Shown here: positions 36,864 through 45,577 of the stretch, one piece after another
How the letters are laid out: every line of letters starts with the position of its first letter
Position numbering within the stretch: the first letter of the stretch is position 1
DNA from: Gammaproteobacteria bacterium
GTDB lineage: Bacteria > Pseudomonadota > Gammaproteobacteria > Steroidobacterales > Steroidobacteraceae
DNA: 45,738 nt
Assembly: GCA_025355645.1 (NCBI GenBank)
Contig: JANXZG010000100.1
Location: 1-45,738, forward strand
Direction: 5' to 3'
The notes under the pieces: generated by a model
Database searches by the model: none
What the model was told of the DNA's origin: nothing
The model's input: the letters and a program-made list of their open reading frames with translations, nothing else
Position numbers and translations under genes: made by a program

Positions 36864-38021
36864 GTGCCACTGCGCATCGGTCTGGTGGCGGGCGAGGCCT
36901 CGGGAGACACGCTTGGGGCGGGTTTGATCAGGGCGGTGCGCGCGCAGCATCCAGACGTTGAGTTTTTTGGCATAGCGGGGCCCAAGATGCAGGCGGCCGG
37001 TTGCGCCGTATGGGAACCGGCCGAATCGCTGGCGGTGATGGGACTTTTTGAAATACTTCGGGACCTGCCGCGATTAATTGGCCTGCGCTCGCGCACGCTA
37101 AAGCGCTTTCTTTCGGTACATCCGGATATTTTTGTCGGCATCGATGCCCCGGAATTCAACCTCGGGCTGGCGCGCGCCTTGCGCGCCGCGTCAATTCCGA
37201 CCGTGCAGTATGTCAGTCCGCAGGTATGGGCCTGGCGCCAGGGACGGGTGCGTGGCATTGCCCGCTCCGTGGACCTGGTCTTGTGCCTGCTGCCGTTTGA
37301 AAAACGCTTTTACGATGCGCAGCGGGTACCGGCAGAATTCGTCGGCCATCCGCTGGCCGATGCGATTCCGATCCACGTTGATCGGGCTGGTGCGCGCCGC
37401 AGCCTGGGGCTCGACGCGGATGCGCCGATCGTAGCGCTCTTACCCGGCAGCCGGCGTGGCGAGGTATCACGCCTGAGCACGGATTTTGCACTGACCGTGC
37501 GCTGGTTGAGCACACAGCGCCCGCAGCTGCAATTTATCGCGCCGATGGCAAGCGCCGTCACCCGGGAGATCTTCACCGCCGCGCTCTCGAGCGCGGTGCC
37601 TCAGGTCAAGGTGCGCCTGATCGATGGCCAGGCGCAAACCGCGCTGATCGCCGCCAATGTCGCGCTGGTCGCCTCCGGCACGGCGAGCCTGGAGACTGCG
37701 CTGTGTAAGTGCCCGATGGTCGTCGTGTACCGGCTCGGGGCCCTGACGGCGTTGGTCTTGCGTCGGCTGAACCTGGTCAAATCGCGGTTTTTTGCGCAAC
37801 CGAATCTGCTTGCGGATCGGCGCATTGTCGGTGAATACTTTCAGGAGCAGATTGTGCCCGAATCAATCGGGGCAGAGCTGCTGGCCTGGCTGGACGATGC
37901 GGCGCGCCGTGGCGCGCTCGAGGAGGAATTTACGGCTATCCACCGTCAGTTGCGCCAGGGCGGCAGTGCCGCAGCCGCCGCCGCGGTCCTGCGGCTCAGC
38001 GCCGTGGCGGCGCGGGCGTGA
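36864..38021 (+). CDS. lpxB: Lipid-A-disaccharide synthase LpxB
   Basis: A GT19 glycosyltransferase that joins UDP-2,3-diacylglucosamine and lipid X. The 385-residue protein (E. coli 382) has the N-terminal GLVAGEASGDTLGAGLI, FVGIDAPEFNLG, YVSPQVWAWRQGR, LLPFEKRFY, the C-domain GSRRGEVSRL and ASGTASLETAL. The GTG at 36864, 10 nt after the lpxA stop, matches the family N-terminus; an open extension into lpxA is rejected. Its stop overlaps rnhB (GTGA). Confidence 0.95.
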   Translation: MPLRIGLVAGEASGDTLGAGLIRAVRAQHPDVEFFGIAGPKMQAAGCAVWEPAESLAVMGLFEILRDLPRLIGLRSRTLKRFLSVHPDIFVGIDAPEFNLGLARALRAASIPTVQYVSPQVWAWRQGRVRGIARSVDLVLCLLPFEKRFYDAQRVPAEFVGHPLADAIPIHVDRAGARRSLGLDADAPIVALLPGSRRGEVSRLSTDFALTVRWLSTQRPQLQFIAPMASAVTREIFTAALSSAVPQVKVRLIDGQAQTALIAANVALVASGTASLETALCKCPMVVVYRLGALTALVLRRLNLVKSRFFAQPNLLADRRIVGEYFQEQIVPESIGAELLAWLDDAARRGALEEEFTAIHRQLRQGGSAAAAAAVLRLSAVAARA

Positions 38022-38611
38022 AGTTGCGGATTGCGGGAGTGGACGAGGCCGGGCGCGGCCCGCTTGCTGGGCCCGTGGTGGCCGCGGCGGTCATCCTGCG
38101 CACGCGCCGCGCGCCAGACGGCGTGAAGGATTCAAAGCTGCTCGATGCCGACACCCGCGCCACCCTCGCCATCGTGATCCGGCGCGAGGCGCTGGCTTTT
38201 GGCATCGGCTGGGCGGACCCGGCGGAAATCGACGTGCTCAATATACTGCAGGCGACCTTCCTTGCGATGCGCCGCGCAGTCCTGTCCCTGTCGCTGGTGC
38301 CGGACCGGCTGCTGGTCGACGGCAACTTGCTGCCGAATCTCGAGGGCCTTGGCGGACCTATGTCCGCACGCGCAATTATCCGCGGCGATGTCACGCAAGG
38401 GGCCATCAGCGCCGCTTCAATTCTGGCAAAGTGCGAACGCGATGCCTATATGCTGCGCATGCACGAGCTGTATCCGCAATACGATTTTGCCAGCCACAAA
38501 GGCTATCCGACCGCGGCGCATCACCGCGCTCTCGCAGAATGGGGCCCGAGTCCCTTACATCGGCGCAGCTTCGCGCCAGAGAATTATCTGCCGAAGGAGA
38601 GCGCGGCTTGA
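38018..38611 (+). CDS. rnhB: Ribonuclease HII
   Basis: This enzyme cuts RNA in RNA-DNA hybrids and removes single ribonucleotides from DNA. The 197-residue protein has the catalytic residues Asp9-Glu10 (GVDEAGRGPLAGP), Asp101 (LLVDGN) and Asp124 (RGDVTQGAISAASILAK), and the C-terminal HKGYPTAAHHRAL. The GTG start overlaps the lpxB stop, and its stop overlaps the dnaE TTG (TTGA). A loop of about five extra residues lies between Asp101 and Asp124 compared with E. coli. Confidence 0.95.
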   Translation: MKLRIAGVDEAGRGPLAGPVVAAAVILRTRRAPDGVKDSKLLDADTRATLAIVIRREALAFGIGWADPAEIDVLNILQATFLAMRRAVLSLSLVPDRLLVDGNLLPNLEGLGGPMSARAIIRGDVTQGAISAASILAKCERDAYMLRMHELYPQYDFASHKGYPTAAHHRALAEWGPSPLHRRSFAPENYLPKESAA

Positions 38612-41600
38612 GCCAGTTCGTCCACTTGCGGGTACACACGGAGTATTCCCTGGTCGACTCCATCCTGCGCGTGCCGGAACTGATGAGCGCAGTGGCGGCG
38701 GCTGGCATGCCGGCGGTGGCGCTGACCGATCAAAGTAACCTGTTTGCGATGGTCAAGTTCTACAAGGAGGCACTGGCAAGCGGGGTAAAGCCGCTGATCG
38801 GCGTGGACGCATGGATTCGCGAATCGGGCGATCGCGCGCTACCGTCCAAGATCATCCTGCTGTGCCAGAACCTCGCCGGCTATCGCAACCTGACGCGGCT
38901 CGTGACCCGCTCCTACCTCGAGGGCCAGCAGCGCGGCGTGCCGATGTTTGAGCGGGCGTGGCTCACGCGCGAGACGCTGACCGGGCTCATCGCGCTCTCC
39001 GGTGGCCCGCACGGCGACGTTGGCCGCGCCTGCGCGCGGGAGCGGGACGACGAGGCTGCCCGCTGCCTCGATGCATGGCTCGATTTGTTCGGGAATCGGT
39101 TCTATCTCGAGGCGCAGCGCACCGGGCGCAGCGGCGAGGACGCTTGCGCCCGCCACCTGATCGAACTCGCGCGCGTGCGCGGCGTGGCTGCGGTCGCCAC
39201 CAACGACGTGCGCTTCCTGCAGCGCTCCGAGTTCGAAGCTCACGAGGCGCGCGTGTGCATACACGATGGCAGCTTGCTCGCCGAGCCCAGCCGCGCGCGC
39301 CGCTACAGCGAGGAGCAGTACCTGAAGAGCCCCGTCGAGATGCATCAGCTGTTCGCCGATGCGCCAGAGCTGCTGGCTAACACGGTCGAGGTCGCGAAAC
39401 GCTGTTCGCTGGAAATCGCTCTCGGCACATCGATGCTGCCCGCCTACCCGGTACCTGCAGGCAAGAGCGAGGCAGCGTACCTGCGCGAGGAATCCGTACA
39501 GGGCCTCGAGGCACGCGGTCGGGCGAGCCCCGATTACCAGCACCGGCTGGATTTGGAGCTCGGCGTGATCTGCTCGATGGGGTTCGCCGGATACTTCCTG
39601 ATTGTGGCGGATTTCATCCGCTGGGCCCGTGGCAATGGCGTACCCGTCGGCCCCGGCCGCGGCTCGGGCGCAGGCTCGCTGGTCGCCTATGCGCTTCGCA
39701 TCACGGATCTTGATCCGATCGAGCATGACCTGCTGTTCGAGCGATTCCTTAACCCCGAGCGCGTCTCGATGCCGGATTTTGACGTCGACTTCTGCATGGA
39801 GGGACGCGATCGGGTCATCGAGTACGTCGCGGCCAAGTACGGCCGCGACCGGGTTTCGCAGATCATCACCTACGGGAGCCTTGCCGCGAAGGCCGTGGTG
39901 CGCGACGTAGGCAGGGTCCTCGGACATAACTATGGCTATGTCGATCGCATCGCCAAGCTGATCCCGTTCGAGATTGGCATCACGCTCGACAAGGCGCTCG
40001 AGCAGGAAGAGGAGCTGTCGCGCCTCTACACCAACGATGCGGAGGTGCATGAGCTGATCGACCTCGCCCGATCGCTCGAGGGCCTCGTGCGCAATGCCGG
40101 CACGCATGCGGGCGGCGTCGTGATCGCCCCATCGGTGCTAACGGATTTCACGCCGCTGTACATGGAAGATGGCGGCACGACGCCGGTCACACAGTTCGAC
40201 AAGGACGATGTCGAGGCGGCCGGGCTCGTCAAGTTCGACTTTCTCGGCCTGCGCACGCTCACGATCATCGACTGGGCCGTGCGCGACATCAATGCCGAGC
40301 GCGCGCTGACGGGCGAGCCGCCGATCGACATCAGCGTGCTGCCGATGGCCGATGCGCCGACCTACCAGCTGCTGAAGAATTGCCGCACCACGGCCGTGTT
40401 CCAGCTCGAATCGCGCGGCATGAAGGACCTAATCCGCCGCCTGCAGCCGGATCGCTTCGGCGACATCGTCGCGCTCATGGCGTTGTTCCGCCCAGGCCCA
40501 CTGCAATCCGGCATGGTCGAGGATTTTATCGCGCGCAAGCACGACACCAGCGGAGCGAGGATCGATTATTTGCATCCGGAACTCAAGCCGGCGCTCGAGG
40601 CGACCTACGGCGTGATCCTGTACCAGGAACAGGTCATGCAGATTGCGCAAACGCTGGCCGGCTACACGCTCGGCGGCGCTGACTTGTTGCGTCGGGCGAT
40701 GGGCAAGAAAAAGCCCGAGGAAATGGCCAAGCAGCGTTCGGTGTTTGTCAGCGGCGCTATCGCCCGTGGCGTACGCGAGGCGCAGGCGACGCATATTTTC
40801 GACCTGATGGAGAAATTTGCCGGCTACGGGTTCAATAAATCCCATTCCGCCGCGTACGCCTTGCTCTCCTACCAGACTGCGTGGCTCAAGGCGCATTATC
40901 CGGCGGCCTTCATGGCCGCGGTGCTCTCCTCGGACATGGACCGGACGGACAAGGTCGTGACGCTGATCGATGAATGCGCCAGCATGCGCCTCGAAGTCCT
41001 GCCGCCCGACGTGAACGAGTCGGTCTATGCGTTCAAGGTCGCGGGTTCCATGAGCATCCGTTTTGGCCTCGGCGCGATCAAGGGCGCGGGCCTCGCCGCG
41101 GTCGAGGCGATCGTCGCCGAGCGCCGCGAGCGCGGGCCCTATCAGAGCCTCTCGGACTTGTGCCGGCGCATTGACCTTGCGCGCATCAACCGGCGCGTGC
41201 TCGAGGCGCTGATAAAGTCCGGCAGTCTTGATCGGATCGGCGCCAACCGGGCGACCTTGAGCGCCGAGCTTGATCGTTCGATGCATCTGGGGGAACAGAA
41301 CTCTCGCGCACTTAGCACCGGCCAGGTCGACCTGTTTGGCCTGAGCGCCGCGGAGGACAGCGTGGTGGCGGACTGGACCGATGCGCAGCGCCTGAGCGGC
41401 GAGCGCGAGACACTGGGGCTTTTCCTGAGCGGACACCCGATCACGCCCTATGAGCCGGACCTGAAGGTGCTGGTCAGCGCGAGGCTCGCCGACATCGGTG
41501 GGCCGAAGCCCGCGCCCGCCGCCGAGGGTGGACGTTCATGGAGCGCTGCGAAACCGGTGACAGTCGCAGGCCTGGTGCTCGAGATCCGCCGGCGGACCAA

Positions 41601-42087
41601 TCGCGCGACATTGATCCTGGATGACCGTACCGGCCGCATAGAGGTAAGCCTTTATGAAGAGATCTTCCAGCAGTACCGCGACATCATCGTCAAGGATGCG
41701 ATCCTGGTAATCGATGGCACGCTGCGCTTCGACGATTTCATCGAGAACTGGCGAGTGCAGGCCAAGACGCTGATCGACATCGACCGTGCGCGTGAGCGCC
41801 ACGCGCGTCGCCTGTGGTTGCGCTGGCATGAAGGCTTCGATGGACCGCAGGGCATGAACCGCCTCGAGGAGTTGCTAACGCCGTACCTGCGCGGCTCCTG
41901 TGCCGTCAGTATTGCGCTTAAGCGCGAAAGCTATTCCGGTGGCCTGAACCTCGGGGCGAACTGGTCGATCCGGCCTTCCCGAGAGCTGCTGGATAAGCTG
42001 ACCGCGTTGGTCGGGCGCGAGGGCTGGTATTTGGTGTATGGTCCCCGTAACGAAGCCCGGAGCGAGGAAACTTCCTTATGGCGATGA
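38608..42087 (+). CDS. dnaE: DNA polymerase III alpha subunit
   Basis: The replicative polymerase subunit, 1159 residues (E. coli 1160). The PHP domain begins [15 protein letters not shown], with Arg at the position of a metal His, as in the inactive E. coli PHP. The palm has catalytic Asp392 and Asp394 in PDFDVDF, then HAGGVVIAP and [20 protein letters not shown]. The clamp-binding motif is QVDLF (906-910), and an OB fold follows. The TTG at 38608 is chosen because AAGGAGA (38594-38600) lies 7 nt upstream and it overlaps the rnhB stop; the frame stays open 272 codons upstream through rnhB and lpxB without homology. It overlaps accA by 10 bp. Confidence 0.97.
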   Translation: MSQFVHLRVHTEYSLVDSILRVPELMSAVAAAGMPAVALTDQSNLFAMVKFYKEALASGVKPLIGVDAWIRESGDRALPSKIILLCQNLAGYRNLTRLVTRSYLEGQQRGVPMFERAWLTRETLTGLIALSGGPHGDVGRACARERDDEAARCLDAWLDLFGNRFYLEAQRTGRSGEDACARHLIELARVRGVAAVATNDVRFLQRSEFEAHEARVCIHDGSLLAEPSRARRYSEEQYLKSPVEMHQLFADAPELLANTVEVAKRCSLEIALGTSMLPAYPVPAGKSEAAYLREESVQGLEARGRASPDYQHRLDLELGVICSMGFAGYFLIVADFIRWARGNGVPVGPGRGSGAGSLVAYALRITDLDPIEHDLLFERFLNPERVSMPDFDVDFCMEGRDRVIEYVAAKYGRDRVSQIITYGSLAAKAVVRDVGRVLGHNYGYVDRIAKLIPFEIGITLDKALEQEEELSRLYTNDAEVHELIDLARSLEGLVRNAGTHAGGVVIAPSVLTDFTPLYMEDGGTTPVTQFDKDDVEAAGLVKFDFLGLRTLTIIDWAVRDINAERALTGEPPIDISVLPMADAPTYQLLKNCRTTAVFQLESRGMKDLIRRLQPDRFGDIVALMALFRPGPLQSGMVEDFIARKHDTSGARIDYLHPELKPALEATYGVILYQEQVMQIAQTLAGYTLGGADLLRRAMGKKKPEEMAKQRSVFVSGAIARGVREAQATHIFDLMEKFAGYGFNKSHSAAYALLSYQTAWLKAHYPAAFMAAVLSSDMDRTDKVVTLIDECASMRLEVLPPDVNESVYAFKVAGSMSIRFGLGAIKGAGLAAVEAIVAERRERGPYQSLSDLCRRIDLARINRRVLEALIKSGSLDRIGANRATLSAELDRSMHLGEQNSRALSTGQVDLFGLSAAEDSVVADWTDAQRLSGERETLGLFLSGHPITPYEPDLKVLVSARLADIGGPKPAPAAEGGRSWSAAKPVTVAGLVLEIRRRTNRATLILDDRTGRIEVSLYEEIFQQYRDIIVKDAILVIDGTLRFDDFIENWRVQAKTLIDIDRARERHARRLWLRWHEGFDGPQGMNRLEELLTPYLRGSCAVSIALKRESYSGGLNLGANWSIRPSRELLDKLTALVGREGWYLVYGPRNEARSEETSLWR

Positions 42088-43037
42088 ATTTTCTCGACTT
42101 TGAAAAGCCGATTGCGGAGCTCGAAGCGAAGATCGAGGAACTCAAGTTCCTTGGCGACGGCAAGAGCAATAATATTGATCAAGAAATCAAGCGTTTACAA
42201 GATAAAAGTAAGGCACTTACTAACAGTATTTTTGCAAGCCTGACCCCGTGGCAGATCACGCAGCTGGCACGCCATCCGCAGCGACCCTACACCCTGGACT
42301 ACGTGTCGATGATATTCACCGACTGGCAGGAATTACATGGCGATCGGATGTATGGCGATGACCTCGCGATCGTCGGCGGCCTCGCGCGGTTTGAAGGGTT
42401 GCCGGTCATGATCATCGGTCAGCAAAAGGGCCGCGATACCAAGGAGCGGGTGCGCCGCAACTACGGCATGCCGAAGCCCGAGGGCTACCGCAAGGCGCTG
42501 CGCCTGATGATGCTGGCCGAGCGCTTCCGGGCGCCGATCATCACGCTGATCGATACGCCGGGCGCCTACCCCGGCATCGGCTCGGAGGAGCGCGGGCAGA
42601 GCGAAGCGATTGCGCGCAACCTTTTTGAGATGTCGAACCTCGGGGCCCCCGTGCTCGCGGTGGTGATCGGCGAGGGTGGCTCGGGCGGCGCACTGGCGAT
42701 CGGCGTGTGCGATCGGCTGGTCATGCTGCAGTTCAGCGTCTACTCGGTGATTTCGCCCGAGAGTTGCGCGTCGATCCTGTTCAAGAGCACCGAGAAGAAG
42801 GAGATTGCGGCCGACGCGATGGGCGGCACCGCCGAACGGCTCAAGGCCCTCGGGCTTGTCGATGAGGTCCTGAAGGAGCCGCACGGCGGCGCGCACCGCG
42901 ATCCGCACGCGATGGGCGAGACCGTGCGGGCCAGCATCTCGAAGCATCTGGCGGAACTGCGCCAGATGCCGGTCACGCAGCTGCTCGATGCGCGCCAGGC
43001 GAGGCTGCGCTCGTTCGGCGTGTTCAGCGACGAGTGA
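42078..43037 (+). CDS. accA: Acetyl-CoA carboxylase carboxyltransferase subunit alpha
   Basis: With AccD this protein transfers the carboxyl group from biotin to acetyl-CoA, the committed step of fatty-acid synthesis. The 319-residue protein (E. coli 319) has the N-terminal [72 protein letters not shown] and [13 protein letters not shown]. The ATG at 42078 overlaps dnaE; GAGGA is 11 nt upstream, and a second in-frame ATG is at 42084. Codons 30-53 are unusually AT-rich. Confidence 0.97.
   Translation: MAMNFLDFEKPIAELEAKIEELKFLGDGKSNNIDQEIKRLQDKSKALTNSIFASLTPWQITQLARHPQRPYTLDYVSMIFTDWQELHGDRMYGDDLAIVGGLARFEGLPVMIIGQQKGRDTKERVRRNYGMPKPEGYRKALRLMMLAERFRAPIITLIDTPGAYPGIGSEERGQSEAIARNLFEMSNLGAPVLAVVIGEGGSGGALAIGVCDRLVMLQFSVYSVISPESCASILFKSTEKKEIAADAMGGTAERLKALGLVDEVLKEPHGGAHRDPHAMGETVRASISKHLAELRQMPVTQLLDARQARLRSFGVFSDE
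42165..42236 (+). other. AT-rich codon patch inside accA
   Basis: Codons 30-53 of accA contain 21 G/C of 72 bases (29%), against clearly GC-rich flanks. They use AAT, ATT, TTA, CAA, AAA, AGT and ACT, which are scarce elsewhere in the operon. The encoded helix is still conserved in type (polar, Lys/Gln-rich). The patch may be an mRNA-level feature or an internal promoter region. AATATT at 42169-42174 and TATTTT at 42227-42232 lie within it. Confidence 0.5.
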
Positions 43038-43046
43038 ACCTGCCGC

Positions 43047-43685
43047 ATGCGAAAATTACTGAAGCAGTTGTTCATCGCGATCGGGCAGGCCCTGTGGTAT
43101 CGCCTCGGCAGCCTGTTTGGGCGCCCGCCGCCGGCGCCAGCGGTGGCGCCTGCCGGACCGCTACGCATCGATCTGGGCTGCGGCACGAACAAGAAGGAAG
43201 GATTCCTGGGCTGCGATCAACGGCAGTTTCCCGGCGTGGATGTCGTCATGAACCTGACCAAGCGCTGGCCTTGGAAGGACAATACGGTTGACGAGGCGCA
43301 CATGAGCCATGCACTCGAGCATTTCACGGGTCCGCAGCGCGTGCAGATATTCAATGAACTGTATCGGGTCATGAAGCGAGGTGCGATCGCCACAATCGTG
43401 ACCCCGTACTGGTGTTCGAACCGGGCCTACGGCGATTTTACGCACGCCTGGCCACCGGTGTCCGAGGCGCTGTATTTATATGTATCCGAATCGTGGCGCA
43501 GGGGCCAGGCACCGGACAATGACATTGTGTGGAACCCGGCCGGGTACAATTGCGACTTTGAATCAGAGATACGCTATGTGCTGCATCCTCAGATCAAGGA
43601 CGCAGACGAGAACACCCGGGACATGGCGATCACGTTCTACAAGGAAGCCTGCCAGGATATGGTCGTGCGGCTAACAAAAAAATAA
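43047..43685 (+). CDS. Class I SAM-dependent methyltransferase, substrate unknown
   Basis: A 212-residue protein. The N-terminus is amphipathic/hydrophobic (about 5-25) with a Pro-rich linker. Then comes a Rossmann SAM-binding motif I IDLGCGTNKKEGFLGCD (41-57), NLTKRWPWKDN and HALEHFTGPQRVQIFNELYRVMKRG (motifs typical of UbiE-like methyltransferases), and TPYWCSNRAYGDFTHAWPP. I cannot name the substrate. It starts 9 nt after accA and ends the long plus-strand array just before a strong hairpin, so it is probably in the same transcript. It could also be a membrane-associated enzyme acting on a lipid or glycan. Confidence 0.8.
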   Translation: MRKLLKQLFIAIGQALWYRLGSLFGRPPPAPAVAPAGPLRIDLGCGTNKKEGFLGCDQRQFPGVDVVMNLTKRWPWKDNTVDEAHMSHALEHFTGPQRVQIFNELYRVMKRGAIATIVTPYWCSNRAYGDFTHAWPPVSEALYLYVSESWRRGQAPDNDIVWNPAGYNCDFESEIRYVLHPQIKDADENTRDMAITFYKEACQDMVVRLTKK

Positions 43686-43696
43686 GCCGGCACCTC

Positions 43697-43729
43697 AAAA
43701 AAAGAACGCCCCGGAAAAGGGGCGTTCTT
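43697..43729 (-). terminator. Strong rho-independent terminator of the S74 fibre gene, possibly bidirectional
   Basis: AAGAACGCCCC (43702-43712) and GGGGCGTTCTT (43719-43729) form an 11-bp perfect stem with a GGAAAA loop. Seven A residues at 43697-43703 read as a T-run just after the stem on the minus strand, so it fits the end of the fibre gene best. On the plus strand, where it would end the rpsB-to-methyltransferase array, the trailing U-tract is weak (TTCTTCC), but the stem could still stop polymerase. Confidence 0.85.
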
Positions 43730-43761
43730 CCATCCAGCGTTTGCGCCCTGGCGCTTGCGCC

Positions 43762-45279
43762 TCAGCGCTGCGCGATCAGGGAGTCCTTGGACTTCATCTC
43801 GCGAAGCGCCGCGTTCAGCTCCTTCTTCAGATCGCCAAGTTCCGCCAACTGCTTGCGGGTCTCGGCATTCTGCGCCTCGAGGTCCTGGATTTCCGAGGTC
43901 TGCGCGGCAATGGTCGACTGCTGCTTCTGCATTTCATTGAGTAGCATCGGCGCCAGTTCGTCGTAGCGTACGCCCTGGACCTTGCCTTCGTTGTCGCGGA
44001 TCACGAGCTCCGGATAGACCTTGTCGACTTCCTCGGCGATCAGTCCGTACTGCACAGTGCCCTTGGGTTCCGACTTCAGGTGAAAGCTCACGGGCCGCAG
44101 CTTCGCAAGTCGCTCGCTGGTGCTGCCCAGCGAGGCGATATCCGTTTTGTAACGCTCGGATGAGTTTACGGTGCCGAGCTGGCCATTAGAAGTCACATAA
44201 ACCGGCATGCCGCTGGTAGCTGAAGTTCCAAAAATGCCAGCAATATAGGTGGACGGGGAATAGGTGGGACCACCCGCCGGCTGGGAGAACACGCCAATCT
44301 GCGTGACATAATTATCGCCAGCACCGATGCCGGGCGCACCATAACCGATGTACGTATTGAAGCTGCCGGTCGTCAGTGCGAGGCCTGCGTTGGCACCCAA
44401 CGCCGTGTTGCCGACTCCGGTCGTGTTCGCACTCAGGGCCGCGGAACCCAACGCGCTGTTATTGACGCCACCGTTGTTACGCAAAGAATAATAGCCAATC
44501 GCGGTGTTGTAACCGTTCGCTAAGGACGTCGTGTTGTTAAACAATGCCTGGTAGCCGACCGCCGTGTTGTAACTGCTGCTGGTGCCGCCCGCGGTGCCCG
44601 GCGTGCTGTAGTTGTTAGCAAGCGACTGTGCGCCGACTGCCACGTTATAACTGCCGTTATTATTCGAACTCAACGCGTACGCACCGTTCGCGGTGTTGGT
44701 ACTGCCGTTAATATTGTTACTGAGGGCGTTGGTGCCCGTGCCGGTATTGTTCGTGCCGGTCGTGTTGAAATACAGCGCGGAGACACCGGAAGCCGCGTTT
44801 CCCGTGCCAGCCGTGTTACTGAATAGCGCGTAATTTCCGGTGGCCATATTATATTGGCCAGTCGAGTTCGAAAAAAGCGCGAGGTTGCCCATCGCCGAGT
44901 TCGCAAACCCGGTGGTGTTGTGGAACATCGCGAGCGTGCCGATGGCGGTGTTATAAGCTCCGCTCGTGTCTGCGAACAGCACGCCGGCTCCTATCGCCGT
45001 ATTCGAGAAGCCTGTAGAGAGCTGCGCTAGTGCGGCAAAGCCTGACGCGGTGTTGGCGCATCCGGCCATGGGGGGAAATTGGACGGGATTGAATGCAAAC
45101 GGTACACAACGGCCGCCTGGAGGAACCGGCGTAACATGGGACAGCGCCAGCGGGCCCATCGCAGTGTTGTAAAAGCCATCGCTTAGCACTGAGCTTGGGT
45201 TCGACGGCTGCGCAGCATATAAAGAGGTTGCCGACAAGCCGGAGAGCGCAATGGCGCTGGCCAGTTTCTGGGTTTTCAT
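43762..45279 (-). CDS. Secreted repeat-fibre protein with C-terminal peptidase S74 chaperone domain
   Basis: A 505-residue protein. A signal peptide (about 1-22, ending SLYA-AQ) precedes a long array of 17-residue N-T-A-x-G-x-x-A-L repeats (residues 76-312), like the left-handed beta-roll of YadA heads. A pre-chaperone region (315-370) follows. The S74/intramolecular chaperone of endosialidase domain begins at Ser373 with SSERYKTDI and continues with FHLKSEPKGTVQYGLIAEEVD. Ser373 and Lys378 have the +5 spacing of the self-cleavage dyad known from phage endosialidases. The end is a coiled coil (about 450-495). There is no YadA-type beta-barrel anchor. It is probably a homotrimeric surface fibre. 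GGAG lies 10 nt before the ATG. Confidence 0.85.
   Translation of the reverse strand: MKTQKLASAIALSGLSATSLYAAQPSNPSSVLSDGFYNTAMGPLALSHVTPVPPGGRCVPFAFNPVQFPPMAGCANTASGFAALAQLSTGFSNTAIGAGVLFADTSGAYNTAIGTLAMFHNTTGFANSAMGNLALFSNSTGQYNMATGNYALFSNTAGTGNAASGVSALYFNTTGTNNTGTGTNALSNNINGSTNTANGAYALSSNNNGSYNVAVGAQSLANNYSTPGTAGGTSSSYNTAVGYQALFNNTTSLANGYNTAIGYYSLRNNGGVNNSALGSAALSANTTGVGNTALGANAGLALTTGSFNTYIGYGAPGIGAGDNYVTQIGVFSQPAGGPTYSPSTYIAGIFGTSATSGMPVYVTSNGQLGTVNSSERYKTDIASLGSTSERLAKLRPVSFHLKSEPKGTVQYGLIAEEVDKVYPELVIRDNEGKVQGVRYDELAPMLLNEMQKQQSTIAAQTSEIQDLEAQNAETRKQLAELGDLKKELNAALREMKSKDSLIAQR
44344..45054 (-). repeat. Tandem 51-bp (17-residue) coding repeats of the fibre protein
   Basis: Repeat-start Asn residues fall at 76, 93, 110, 127, 144, 161, 178, 195 and 212, exactly 17 apart, then at 238, 258, 274, 291 and 308 with small insertions in between. 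The pattern is N-T/S-A-x-G-x-x-A-L-x-x-N-T-T-G-x-x. The copies are degenerate at the DNA level, so this is an old array. Confidence 0.85.
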
Positions 45280-45358
45280 ACGGTTAAGACTCCATGCAGT
45301 AAATAAAGAAATATCCCCGGGAACGCAGGCACCGACGTCATTGATCGCCGCTGCCGAT

Positions 45359-45406
45359 TTTATAATCGTTCAATTATCATACACGATCAAACTGCCTTAA
45401 TTTCAA
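45359..45406 (-). promoter_or_regulatory. AT-rich promoter region of the fibre gene
   Basis: On the minus strand, candidate elements are TTGAAA (45406-45401), TTGATC (45390-45385), TATGAT (45381-45376) and TATAAA (45364-45359). None of the pairs has ideal spacing (the best are 18-20 bp), so the exact promoter is uncertain. The leader to the ATG at 45279 would be about 70-90 nt. Confidence 0.35.
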
Positions 45407-45577
45407 TAGGACAAAATCACCGCCACCCCGGCTTTAAGCGCGGCGCGGTGCATGTAGGACTTATGGTAAACGCGGTGTAGGAATGCGCCAAGCAGCGGAC
45501 AGGCAGTGCATTGTTGAGACATTAAGTGAAGCCCGTTAGACTGCCGACCACAAATTCAAAGGGTGCGAATCGGAGTG
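45407..45577 (+). promoter_or_regulatory. Intergenic region with a possible promoter for the edge gene
   Basis: No gene is seen here. TTGAGA (45514-45519), 17 bp, then TAGACT (45537-45542) is a plausible sigma-70 promoter. It would start transcription near 45549, about 30 nt before the candidate ATG at 45578. The rest (45407-45510) has no feature I can support. Confidence 0.35.

Noticed and set aside
37792..38607. 272-codon in-frame extension upstream of dnaE
   Set aside because: It overlaps lpxB and rnhB in another frame, is Arg-rich and lacks homology. A strong Shine-Dalgarno marks TTG 38608 as the start.
38608..38700. An active PHP exonuclease in DnaE
   Set aside because: The HLRVH sequence has Arg where active PHP domains have a metal-binding His, as in E. 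coli.
44344..45054. CRISPR array or DNA satellite
   Set aside because: The periodicity is a degenerate 51-bp coding repeat within an intact reading frame, without conserved repeats and unique spacers.
43762..45279. Prophage tail-spike interpretation of the S74 protein
   Set aside because: It has a Sec signal peptide, its own promoter region and terminator, and no phage structural or integrase genes nearby.
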